Shown: piece by piece, positions 7,929 through 16,438 of the stretch
Numbering within the stretch: the first letter of the stretch is position 1
Layout of the letters: each line of letters starts with the position of its first letter
Origin: Caldilineaceae bacterium
GTDB taxonomy: Bacteria > Chloroflexota > Anaerolineae > Caldilineales > Caldilineaceae
Direction of reading: 5' to 3'
Assembly (NCBI GenBank): GCA_020634815.1
Contig: JACKBA010000002.1
Location: 310,001 to 374,000 of the forward strand
Length of the DNA stretch: 64,000 nt
Notes under the pieces: generated by a model
What the model saw: only the letters and a program-made list of their open reading frames with translations
Told to the model about the DNA's origin: nothing
The model's database searches: none
Translations under genes and position numbers: made by a program

Positions 7929-8709
7929 CTTTCTCGCCGACCTGCGCGCCCGGCTCGACGGCGACGCGCAGGTGCGTGCGGCGTGGCTTGGCGGCAGCTT
8001 TGGCCGCGGCAACGCCGACCGCTACTCCGACATCGACCTTCACGTGCTGCCGGCCGACGTCGACGCCTTCCGCGCCGGTGCGCGTGAATGGCTGGGTTCG
8101 CTACGCCCGCTGGTGCTCTACAAGCTGCTCTTCGACGGCAGGATGGTCAACGCGCTCACCGACGAGGGGCTGCGCATCGACATCTGGCTGCACGATGAGG
8201 CGCCGCCGCTCGATCCTGCTGCCGTCGACGTGCTGCTCGACCGCGCCGGCGTGCTGCGCCTGGACGCGCCGCCGGCCCCGCCGCCCGACGCGGTGCAGGT
8301 GGCCAACTCGCTGCTCGCCCAGATCGAGGAGTTCTGGCGCTGCGTCTCACTGCTGCCCACGGTCATCGGCCGCGACGAGTTGCTCGTCTCCTTTATGGGG
8401 CTCTATGTGGAGTTGGGCATCGTGACCGACATCCTGATGGCGGGTTACGGCGTGCAGCGCGCGCGCGGCGTCAAGGTGCTCAACCCGTACCTGGGCGACG
8501 AGCGCCGCGCCGAGCTGGAGGCGGCGCTGCAACTGAACGGGCTGAACGCCGCGAGCCTGGTCATGGCGCACATGGCGTTGGCGGGCGTCGTGCGCGAACA
8601 CGGCCCGCTGATTGCCGAGCGGTACGGCTTTGCCTATCCGGCCGCGCTGGAGGAAGCGGTGCTGCGCTACGTCGCCCGCGAATTGCATGAAATGGAAAAG
8701 AAGGAATAG
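7912..8709 (+). CDS. Nucleotidyltransferase domain protein (aminoglycoside nucleotidyltransferase-like fold)
   Basis: 265 aa. The motif GGSFGRGNADRYSDIDLH (about 27-44) is the G-S-x(n)-D-x-D signature of pol-beta-type nucleotidyltransferases, with D40 and D42 as metal ligands and a third acidic residue probably in RIDIWLHDE. The C-terminal half is helical, as in aminoglycoside-modifying and minimal nucleotidyltransferases. It overlaps the glcF stop by 17 nt (second possible ATG at 7918), so it is co-transcribed between glcF and glcDE. No link to glycolate metabolism is known; substrate unknown. Confidence 0.82.
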   Translation: MQMQADFLADLRARLDGDAQVRAAWLGGSFGRGNADRYSDIDLHVLPADVDAFRAGAREWLGSLRPLVLYKLLFDGRMVNALTDEGLRIDIWLHDEAPPLDPAAVDVLLDRAGVLRLDAPPAPPPDAVQVANSLLAQIEEFWRCVSLLPTVIGRDELLVSFMGLYVELGIVTDILMAGYGVQRARGVKVLNPYLGDERRAELEAALQLNGLNAASLVMAHMALAGVVREHGPLIAERYGFAYPAALEEAVLRYVARELHEMEKKE

Positions 8710-8710
8710 A

Positions 8711-8785
8711 CCGCGGATGACGCGGATCTTGCGGATTTTCGCTGATTGAATCCGCACTGATCCGCCCAATCCGCGTCATCCGCGT
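8711..8785. repeat. GCGGAT-word hairpin
   Basis: A tandem-like series of GCGGAT words is mirrored downstream by ATCCGC words. The outer 16 bp (8712-8727 with 8769-8784) pair perfectly and inner words pair imperfectly. It fills most of the gap between the nucleotidyltransferase and glcDE. No T-run follows, so transcription may continue. Confidence 0.8.
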
Positions 8786-8803
8786 GCCATTAGGGATTCA
8801 ATT

Positions 8804-11350
8804 ATGCTCACACTATCCGCCAACAGCTTTGCCCCGCATCAGCTTGTCACCGACCCGGCCGAGCTGGTCACCTTTGAGATCGATGCCGGCTTCGACCGCG
8901 GCCGGCCCGACGCGGTCTTCTATCCCGAGTCCGCCGCTGACGTGAGCAAGGTCGTGCAGTGGGCGCGCGCCGGCGGGCTGCCGATTGTCGCGCGCGGGGC
9001 AGGCACGGGGCTGTCGGGCGGCGCGGTGGCCGAGCGCGGCGGCGTCATCGTCGAGTTTGCGCGCATGAAGCGCATCGTCGAACTGAACCCCATCGGGCGC
9101 AACGGCGTGGTGCAGACGGGCGTCGTCAACCTCGTGCTCGACGCGGCGGCCAAGCAACTGGGCTTCTACTACCCGCCCGACCCGTCGAGCGGACGGTCGT
9201 CGGTCATCGGCGGCAACCTGGGCGAGAATGCCGGCGGGCCGCACTGCTTCAAGTATGGCGTCACCACGAACTACATCACCGGCGTCGAGGCGATCCTGGC
9301 CGGCGGCGACATCATCCGTACGGGCGGGCAGGCGTACGACTACCCGGAACTCGACCTGACCGGGCTCATCGTGGGCAGCGAGGGCACGCTGGCGCTGGTC
9401 TCCGAGGCGGCGATCCGCCTCATCCGCAACCCGCCGGCGGTAAAGACGATGATGGTCTCCTTTGCCTCGGATGAGGTGGCGGGCGCGGCGGTCTCGGCGA
9501 TCATCGCCGCCGGGCTGGTGCCGGCCACGCTGGAGATGATGGACCAGAAGGTCATGGGCATGATCGAGGCGTACGTGCAGGTGGGCCTGCCCGTCGCTGC
9601 CCAGGCTGCGCTCATCGTCGAGGTGGATGGCTACGCCGAGAGCCTCGACAGCCAGGTGGAGGAGATCGCTGACATCCTCACCGCGCACGGCGGCTACGAC
9701 CTGCGCATCGCCCAGAGCGAGGAGGAGCGGCAGGGTATCTGGTACGGGCGCAAGAGCGCGGCCGGCGCGTTCTCGCGGCTGGCGCCGGCGTTCTATCTCG
9801 TCGATGTGACGGTGCCGCGCTCCTTCCTGGCCGAGGCCCTGCGCGAGATCGGGCAGGTGCTGGCACGCTACGAGTTGGAGACCGGCCACGTCTTTCATGC
9901 CGGCGACGGCAACCTGCACCCGTGCATCCTCTGCGACCCCAAGGATGCGGCGCAGATGGCGCGCGTCTTCGCCGCCACGCACGAGATCGTCGCCATCTGT
10001 ATCGAGAAGGATGGCAGCATCACCGGCGAGCACGGCGTCGGCATCGAGAAGCGCGGCCACATGCCGGCCATGTACAGTGCGGCGGAGCTCGCCGCGATGC
10101 GCGACATCAAGCTGGCCTTTGACCCCGACGGGCTGCTCAATCCCGGCAAGGTGCTGCCCGACGAGTTGCCGGAAGTCACACACGCAGCGCCGGCGCCCGT
10201 CGATGGCGATGTCCTGGCGCCTGAGTCCGCCGCGGAAGCGGCCACATTGCTGGCTGGTTGCGGCGCGGCGGGGCAGAGGGTGCGCATCGCTTCGTCTGTC
10301 GGGCGATTTGGCAAATCGCCCGACGCAGGTGCGGCCACGAAGTTACTTTCCACGCACAAGCTGACCGGCGTGCGCGTCTTTGCGCCGGACGATCTCTACG
10401 TCACCGTGGGCGCGGCCATGCCGCTGGCCGAGCTGGCGGAGTTCCTGGCCGGGCACGGCTTGCAGGCGCCGCTGGCCGCGCCGTCGCCCGACGCAACGGT
10501 GGGCGGGCTGCTGGCGGCGAATATCAACGGCCCGCTGCGCATGCGCTATGGCGGGTGGCGCGACAATGTGCTCGCCGTGACGGCAGCGCTGGGCGACGGC
10601 CGTGTCATCCGCGCTGGGCGGCCCGTGGTCAAGAACGTGGCGGGCTACGACCTGGCCAAGCTCTTTGTCGGGTCGCAGGGGACACTGGGCGTGATGGCCG
10701 ACGTCACGCTCAAGCTGACGCCGCTGCCGCGCCTGCGCCAGAGCTTCACGGTGGCGGTCGACGACGTGCTGCAAGGCATCCGCTGGGCGCAGGCCACGGC
10801 GGCGCACTGGCTCATGGCGGCGGGCGTAGTGGTCCACCAGGATGGGGCGGGGCAGCAGCGCCTGACCTTCACGCTGGAAGGGCTGCCGGAGGATGTGCGC
10901 GCCGAAGCCGCCGCGATCAGTGCAGCGCTGCGCAAGGCCGGCGCGCAGACCATCGAAGAGGGTGGCGAGCGCACGGCGACGGCGCTGTGGTGCAAGCATC
11001 TGGGCGCGGCGGATGGCAGCCTGCTCATGCGGGCGGGCGTGCCGCCGCAGCACCTGGCGCTCTTCTGGCAGATGGTGGCGGCGGAGGTGCGGACGGCGGG
11101 CGCGTGCTTTGTGGACGTGGCGGCGGGGCTGGTGTACGTGCGCGCTTCCGGTGCCGATGCAGCGACGGCACAGCGCACCGTGGAAGCGATACGCCAGCCG
11201 GCGCTGGCCCTGCGCGGCTATGCCGTCGTGCAGGACGGGCCGGCGGATATGCTGGCCGCGCTCGACCGGCACGGCTATCGTGCCGACGGGGCGGCGGTGG
11301 CCGATGCAATTCGGGCGCGCTGGGATCCGCAGGGCGTCCTGGTCCGGTAG
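8804..11350 (+). CDS. glcD: Glycolate oxidase FAD subunits GlcD and GlcE fused in one chain
   Basis: 848 aa. Residues about 1-460 match GlcD: an FAD-binding PCMH domain (GAGTGLSGGA near 66, PPDPSS, IGGNLGENAGGPHCFKYG) and an FAD-oxidase C-terminal domain with HAGDGNLHP and GEHGVGIEK. Residues about 470-848 match GlcE: a second PCMH-like domain (PDATVGGLLAANINGPLR, VVKNVAGYDLAKLFVGSQGT) and a shorter C-terminal part. GlcD and GlcE are normally separate proteins of about 450-500 and 350-400 aa, so the length fits a clean fusion. With GlcF it would oxidise glycolate to glyoxylate at the membrane. Confidence 0.94.
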   Translation: MLTLSANSFAPHQLVTDPAELVTFEIDAGFDRGRPDAVFYPESAADVSKVVQWARAGGLPIVARGAGTGLSGGAVAERGGVIVEFARMKRIVELNPIGRNGVVQTGVVNLVLDAAAKQLGFYYPPDPSSGRSSVIGGNLGENAGGPHCFKYGVTTNYITGVEAILAGGDIIRTGGQAYDYPELDLTGLIVGSEGTLALVSEAAIRLIRNPPAVKTMMVSFASDEVAGAAVSAIIAAGLVPATLEMMDQKVMGMIEAYVQVGLPVAAQAALIVEVDGYAESLDSQVEEIADILTAHGGYDLRIAQSEEERQGIWYGRKSAAGAFSRLAPAFYLVDVTVPRSFLAEALREIGQVLARYELETGHVFHAGDGNLHPCILCDPKDAAQMARVFAATHEIVAICIEKDGSITGEHGVGIEKRGHMPAMYSAAELAAMRDIKLAFDPDGLLNPGKVLPDELPEVTHAAPAPVDGDVLAPESAAEAATLLAGCGAAGQRVRIASSVGRFGKSPDAGAATKLLSTHKLTGVRVFAPDDLYVTVGAAMPLAELAEFLAGHGLQAPLAAPSPDATVGGLLAANINGPLRMRYGGWRDNVLAVTAALGDGRVIRAGRPVVKNVAGYDLAKLFVGSQGTLGVMADVTLKLTPLPRLRQSFTVAVDDVLQGIRWAQATAAHWLMAAGVVVHQDGAGQQRLTFTLEGLPEDVRAEAAAISAALRKAGAQTIEEGGERTATALWCKHLGAADGSLLMRAGVPPQHLALFWQMVAAEVRTAGACFVDVAAGLVYVRASGADAATAQRTVEAIRQPALALRGYAVVQDGPADMLAALDRHGYRADGAAVADAIRARWDPQGVLVR

Positions 11351-11539
11351 ATACCCTGCGGCCATGCGCGAGCAGTCTGCAAGTCGTACGGGCATGAAGT
11401 TTCATGCCCAGGTTGCGAACTATCGCCTGGTGAGCTTGGAATTCCAAGCCCCTACGCCGTTCCCAAGCCTTTTCTCAGCAGCCTTCCGAGCGCATCTGCG
11501 GTCGTGCGGTCGGCCCGGCGCATAGTGCCACGCACTGCC
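11351..11539. other. Convergent intergenic gap with two small palindromes
   Basis: Between the convergent glcDE and receiver-PAS-kinase stops there is a GGGCATGAA/TTCATGCCC palindrome (11390-11409) and a CTTGGAATTCCAAG palindrome (11435-11448). Either could fold in RNA from both strands; no T-runs are adjacent. Nothing else is seen. Confidence 0.45.
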
Positions 11540-13015
11540 TCAACCGGCGTCGCCATCGTCGCCGCTCTCGACCAGCGGCAGGGTCAACTCCACGACCACG
11601 CCGGGCGCGTCGCGGCGACTCTTGATGTGGATATCGCCGCCAAGCTGCCAGACGATCATGGCCACGGTAGGCAGCCCCAACCCGGTGCCGGGCGCCTCGC
11701 CCGTGAAGTACTTCTCGCCCTGGATATACGGTTGCAGCGCCCACTCGACCTGTTGCGCCGTCATCGTCGTGCCGTCATCGACCACGCGGAGCGTGACGCG
11801 GCCGGCGGTCGCCTGGGCTGCCGTCACGACGACGACCGGTGTGTGATCCGGGTGAAACTTGCACGAATTTTCCAGCAGTTCCTGGAAGATGGTGCGCAGC
11901 GCGGCTTCTTTCATGCCGATGCGCGCATGGCGTAACGCCGGCGCGATCTCTGTCGCCACCTCCACATCCCCTCCGCACCCTTTCACGACACCGTTCAGAA
12001 GACGCTGCAAATCGATCAGCAGGGGGCCGGTCTCGACGGCCACCAGTCGCGACGAACCCAGAAATGCGACCACATCCTCCACCGTCGCATTCAGACGCTC
12101 GGCACTCTGCACAGCCATATCGAGCATCTGCGCAAACGCCGGCGGCAGGTCCAGCCCTGCGCCCTCCATTTGCATGAGCAGCAGGCTGGTCTGCAACCCA
12201 TTGACCGGTGTGCGCAGCTTGTGGGCCACGGTCGTGTGGAAGGCGCGCATATCGCGACGCTCCGTCACGTCGGCCGTCACGTCGCGCAGATAGACGATGA
12301 TCTCGGCATGGTCACCGGCAGACAAGGCAATCATTCTGACCGCCAGCCAGAAGGCAGGCGCCGTCTCATCCTCGTGGCGCACGAGATAGGTACGGTCCTC
12401 CAGATGGGATGCCGGCCACGCTCCCCATGCTTCAGCGGGGCGCAATTCGTAGCCGTTGCGCGCTGCATCGCGGAAACAGAGATCGTCTGGCAGCGGCCCG
12501 TCGTCAAGATACAAGAATCGGCGCGCCGCGGTATTGGCGTAGACGATATGCGTCTCCGCATCGAGCACGACGAAGCCGCTGCGCGCAACGTCCAGCACCC
12601 AGGCCAACCGCTCGCGCCCGATACGCAACTGGCGAAAGCGGTTGGTGCGCAGGATGCTGCGCACGCGCGCCAGCAGTTCCACGCTGCTGTAGGGCTTGGA
12701 GAGAAAGTCGTCGGCGCCGCTCTCCAGCCCGGCGACGAGCGACGCCTCGTCGTCGAGCACCGTGACCAGCACGATCGGTACTTCGGAGAGCGTAGGGTCG
12801 GCGCGCAAGCGACGGCACACCTCGTAGCCGTCCATCTCGGGCATCATGACGTCGAGCAGCACCAGGTCGGGATGAACCTCCATGGCCAGGACAAGCGCCT
12901 CAGCGCCGGTGGCGGCGAAGTGCAGATCATAGCCATCGGGCGTGAGCAACGCCTCCAGGTTCATGCGATTGAGTGGATCGTCGTCGACGATCAGAATGAC
13001 AGGTCTAGCCGGCAT
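11540..13015 (-). CDS. Receiver-PAS-histidine kinase
   Basis: 491 aa. Order: N-terminal receiver domain (IVDDDPLNRMN; phospho-acceptor about D55 in LVLLDVMMPEMDG; SKPYSS lysine), a PAS domain (WVLDVARSGFVVLDAETHIVYAN, about 150-250), a HisKA-type dimerisation region with the histidine in TTVAHKLRTPVNG (about H264) and a HATPase domain (N-box ELLENSCKF, G-box PGTGLGLPTVAMIV). A receiver at the N-terminus of a kinase suggests it is itself controlled by phosphorylation, perhaps by the hybrid kinase upstream. The ATG at 13015 overlaps the upstream stop by 11 nt. It is the last gene of the KaiC operon. Confidence 0.9.
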   Translation of the reverse strand: MPARPVILIVDDDPLNRMNLEALLTPDGYDLHFAATGAEALVLAMEVHPDLVLLDVMMPEMDGYEVCRRLRADPTLSEVPIVLVTVLDDEASLVAGLESGADDFLSKPYSSVELLARVRSILRTNRFRQLRIGRERLAWVLDVARSGFVVLDAETHIVYANTAARRFLYLDDGPLPDDLCFRDAARNGYELRPAEAWGAWPASHLEDRTYLVRHEDETAPAFWLAVRMIALSAGDHAEIIVYLRDVTADVTERRDMRAFHTTVAHKLRTPVNGLQTSLLLMQMEGAGLDLPPAFAQMLDMAVQSAERLNATVEDVVAFLGSSRLVAVETGPLLIDLQRLLNGVVKGCGGDVEVATEIAPALRHARIGMKEAALRTIFQELLENSCKFHPDHTPVVVVTAAQATAGRVTLRVVDDGTTMTAQQVEWALQPYIQGEKYFTGEAPGTGLGLPTVAMIVWQLGGDIHIKSRRDAPGVVVELTLPLVESGDDGDAG

Positions 13016-16000
13016 CTGTCTCCCCTTCCGTAGGATGTCGCCCGTTCTGCGCGGCCGCCAACCGTTCGACGGTGGCACGCAGTCTGTTCAGGTTGGCCGG
13101 CTTGGTCAGGTACTCGTCGGCGCCGGCGGCCAGACAGCGCTCGCGATCGCCCTCCATGGCCAGCGCCGTCAAAGCGACGATGGGCGTACGCGCCAGGCCG
13201 CGGTCCGCCAGGCCACGGATGCGCCGGATCACCTCCAGCCCGTTGACCTTGTGCATCTGGATGTCCATCAGCACCAGGTCGGGCCGTTGCTCCACCACCC
13301 TGGCCAGCGCTTCCTCGCCATCCCTGGCGCGTTGCACCGAGTGGCCCAGGGCAGCCAGGTAGTCGCCGACGATGGCAAAGTTGATGTCGTTATCCTCGGC
13401 AACCAGGATCTGGCAGGCCGCCTGTTCGCCCCCGACGACCAGCACCGTCCCGTCCGGCGCCGGCGACGCCCCACGAACGCGCGTGACTTCGGCGACCAGA
13501 TCGTCGGCGCTGTAGGGCTTGCCGACGAAGCCGGTGGCGCCGGCGCGCGCGGCATTCTGCCGGTCGCCGGCCGGCGCCACCACGATGACGGGCGGGCGTT
13601 GCGCGCCAGGCAGCGCCCGCAGCGCCTGCAACAGCCCCCAGCCGGCCGGTTCCATGCTGGGGGCATCCAGCACGATCAGCCCCGGTTGCGCCATTTCGAC
13701 CTGCGCCATCGCCTCGCCCCATGCGGCGCGGACGACCGTGGCGGTCCCGAATTGGCGCAAGAGATGTAGCACGCCTTCCGTGTCACCCCCGGTATCGGCC
13801 GTGGGCTGTGGCTGCGTGTGTGCCGTGGCGCCGGCGATCGGCTCGACCGGCAGCGTGATGGCAAAGCGGCTGCCCTCGCCTTCCGCGCTCTCCAGGCTGA
13901 TATCGCCGCCATGCAGTTGGGCCAGCCGCTTGACCAGCACCAGGCCAAGCCCGCTGCCCTCAAAGCGCCGGTCGAGACCGCTTTCGATTTGCACGAAGGG
14001 TTGGAAGAGTCGACGCTGTCCTCGCGGTGAAATCCCGATGCCGTTGTCCCACACTGCAAACTCGACCGTACCGTGCGCGGCGTCGTAGGTCACGTCGATC
14101 CCGATCATACCGCGTGCGGGCGTGAACTTGACGGCGTTGCCCAGCAAGTTGACAAGCATCTGCTTGAGACGGCGTGCATCGACGTTCAGCACCAGGCCCG
14201 CCGGCGATGGGGTATAGGTGATGGTCTGACGCTTCTCGGTGGCCAGTTGCAGGACAAAGCGGATGCTGGCGCGGCAGAGATCGTCGATCGCAACGGGGTG
14301 CTTCTCCAGATTGAGCCGGTCGGCGCCGATCTTGGAGAGATCCAGCACATCGTTGATGAGAGCGAGCAGGTGCTGGCCGCTCTCGCGGATATTCTCAAGC
14401 GCCTGTTGCTGGCGCTCGCTGATCGCGCCATAGATGCCGCGTTCCATGACCTCGGTCATGCCCAGGATGCCGCTGAGCGGCGTGCGCAGTTCGTGGCTCA
14501 TGTTGGCAAGGAACTCGTCCTTCATGCGCGCGGCCCGCTCCAATTCATGGTTGAGCAACTGCAACTCTGCCGTGCGTTCGTCGACGCGGCGCTCCAGCGA
14601 GGTGCGTTCGGCCGCCAGCGCCTCGTCGACCCAGATGCCATGCACCGCCTGCGACAGGACGTTGGCAATCGACAGCACCATACGTACGACGGGCGCCGTG
14701 ATCGCCTCCTCGTCAGCAGCCAGCAACGTGAGCGTGCCGACGCCGCCGTCGACGCCGGCCAGCGGCACGACCAGCGCCGCCTGCGCGCCCAGCAGGCTGA
14801 GCAGGGCGCCCAGCGGCGTCTCGGCCAACTCGGCCGGCGTCGAGGCGTAGAAGGGCGATTCGGTCTGCATGACGTCATGCACGAGAAGATGCAGTTGCTC
14901 AAGGAGGGTGTCAGCGCCCACCACGTCGACGCCGTGGCTGCCGGCAAGTGTCAACTCGAGATCGTCGGCGACGCTGCCCAGGTGGACGAGACCGGCCGCA
15001 AAGGGCAGATGCTCGCACAGGATGCCCGGTGCGATGTCAAAAATCTCGGCCGTGGAAGCGGCGCTGAGACAGACCTCGGAGATGAGATTGGCCGCCAGCA
15101 TGCGCCGGTTCTGGTTGCTCAACTGGCTGACATCCACAAACTCGGCCAGCGTGCCGGTGACATTGCCGGCAGCATCGTACTCCGGGCGCGCCTGCAAGAG
15201 CGTATCGATCTGCTTGCCATCACGCCGGATGAGGATGCGTTCTTCGCCTTGCAACAGCCCATTCAGGGCGCTGGTGTAGCCGCCCATGCGCAGCGCCATG
15301 GCCGACTCGGGGTGATAGAAATCGGTCAGCCGCCTGCCGACGACCTCCGCCTTGGTATAGTCCATCATTTCCAGAAAAGTCTGGTTGCAGTCCGCAATCA
15401 GTGGCCCACCCTCGGCAATCTGGGTGACGACGTACATCATCGGCGCCTCGTCAAAAAGCTGGCGATAGCGCATCTCGGCGTGGCGCAATCTGCTGGTATC
15501 GGTCACATTGACCAGCCAGCCGCTACGGCGCCCCTGCTGATCCATGGGTGTGATGCTGAGCTGTGCCGGAAACTCCTGGCCGGTGGCACGCAAGAGAGTG
15601 ACATCAATATCCAGGGTGGACTCTGCGCTCGACAACTGTGCTGCCACGTGCGGCAGGCGTTCGTGCATGGCCGGCGCCACCCACGATTCATAGGGCGCCG
15701 TCTGGCCGATCACCTCGAGCTGCGCGCGGCCGACCATGCGGCAGAAACCCTGGTTGGCATAGACCACGCGCCCGTCCAGGTCGGCTACCACGATGCCATT
15801 CTGTGTGGCATATTCGATGGTCTGCTGGAACGCATAGTTGGCGGCCAGCGAGTCGATGCCCTGGCGCACGCTCGCCGTGTTCGCCACGATCAGCGCCGTG
15901 CGGAGAAACGCGGAGTCGCGCTTGTCCAGCGGCGCGTGCGTGCCGATAAGCACCGCCGTGTGCGCCGTTGCCGATACGTCCACGGGCAGGGCGAGCACGG

Positions 16001-16397
16001 CCAGCGCGGCCGGCGCCGGCGCCGGCGCCGCTTCGGGTTCGCGCGGCGGCAGACAGCGTTCCTGCCAGCTATAGAGGGTGGTACTGTGGCCATTGCTGCG
16101 CGCGATCTCGGCGTCGAAGTGGGCGCGAATCTCGGCCAGCGCAGTTGCCTCCAGCGCGGTACGGCTGGCAACGAGGAGTTCGCGCGTACCGTTGTACCAC
16201 GTACCCAGCGCCAGCACCGCCTGACCCAGCACCGGCGCCAAGACACTGTCGAGAACTTGCAGCATTCGCGCATGATCGCGCATCTCGCCATTGCGTGCGG
16301 CAAGATCCTGAATCACCGCCAGGCGCTGCGCGTCGAGCATGATCGTCTGGTCTTGGGGCGCGGCTTGCCCGCGCTCCGCATCAAGTATTGAAGCCAT
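13005..16397 (-). CDS. Hybrid sensor histidine kinase (PAS-PAS-GAF-HisKA-HATPase-REC-REC)
   Basis: 1130 aa. A divergent N-terminal sensor region (about 1-190, GAF-like) is followed by two PAS domains (starting near TQNGIVVADLDGRVVYAN and FDEAPMMYVV), a GAF-like region (about 430-590), a coiled coil, HisKA with the histidine in ANMSHELRTP (about H635), and HATPase (NAVKFTP, DNGIGI, GSGLGLVLVKRLA). Two receiver-like domains end the chain. The first is degenerate (LIVLDAPSMEPAG, GKPYSADD) and the second is complete (VAEDNDINF, LVLMDIQM near 1042, TKPANL). There are no membrane segments, so a cytoplasmic signal is likely. The ribosome site is AGGAAG. It is 41 nt after the three-domain KaiC-like gene. 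Confidence 0.93.
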   Translation of the reverse strand: MASILDAERGQAAPQDQTIMLDAQRLAVIQDLAARNGEMRDHARMLQVLDSVLAPVLGQAVLALGTWYNGTRELLVASRTALEATALAEIRAHFDAEIARSNGHSTTLYSWQERCLPPREPEAAPAPAPAALAVLALPVDVSATAHTAVLIGTHAPLDKRDSAFLRTALIVANTASVRQGIDSLAANYAFQQTIEYATQNGIVVADLDGRVVYANQGFCRMVGRAQLEVIGQTAPYESWVAPAMHERLPHVAAQLSSAESTLDIDVTLLRATGQEFPAQLSITPMDQQGRRSGWLVNVTDTSRLRHAEMRYRQLFDEAPMMYVVTQIAEGGPLIADCNQTFLEMMDYTKAEVVGRRLTDFYHPESAMALRMGGYTSALNGLLQGEERILIRRDGKQIDTLLQARPEYDAAGNVTGTLAEFVDVSQLSNQNRRMLAANLISEVCLSAASTAEIFDIAPGILCEHLPFAAGLVHLGSVADDLELTLAGSHGVDVVGADTLLEQLHLLVHDVMQTESPFYASTPAELAETPLGALLSLLGAQAALVVPLAGVDGGVGTLTLLAADEEAITAPVVRMVLSIANVLSQAVHGIWVDEALAAERTSLERRVDERTAELQLLNHELERAARMKDEFLANMSHELRTPLSGILGMTEVMERGIYGAISERQQQALENIRESGQHLLALINDVLDLSKIGADRLNLEKHPVAIDDLCRASIRFVLQLATEKRQTITYTPSPAGLVLNVDARRLKQMLVNLLGNAVKFTPARGMIGIDVTYDAAHGTVEFAVWDNGIGISPRGQRRLFQPFVQIESGLDRRFEGSGLGLVLVKRLAQLHGGDISLESAEGEGSRFAITLPVEPIAGATAHTQPQPTADTGGDTEGVLHLLRQFGTATVVRAAWGEAMAQVEMAQPGLIVLDAPSMEPAGWGLLQALRALPGAQRPPVIVVAPAGDRQNAARAGATGFVGKPYSADDLVAEVTRVRGASPAPDGTVLVVGGEQAACQILVAEDNDINFAIVGDYLAALGHSVQRARDGEEALARVVEQRPDLVLMDIQMHKVNGLEVIRRIRGLADRGLARTPIVALTALAMEGDRERCLAAGADEYLTKPANLNRLRATVERLAAAQNGRHPTEGETDAG

Positions 16398-16438
16398 AAT
16401 CTTCCTACGTTGTACGAATTGAACTTACCGGCTATACG

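Noticed and set aside
8813..10183. 456-codon frame antisense to glcDE
   Set aside because: Shadow frame; the plus strand shows conserved FAD-binding motifs.
14073..16391. 772-codon open frame antisense to the hybrid kinase
   Set aside because: No ribosome site or family motif; the opposite strand carries an unmistakable kinase. Long antisense frames are expected at this GC content.
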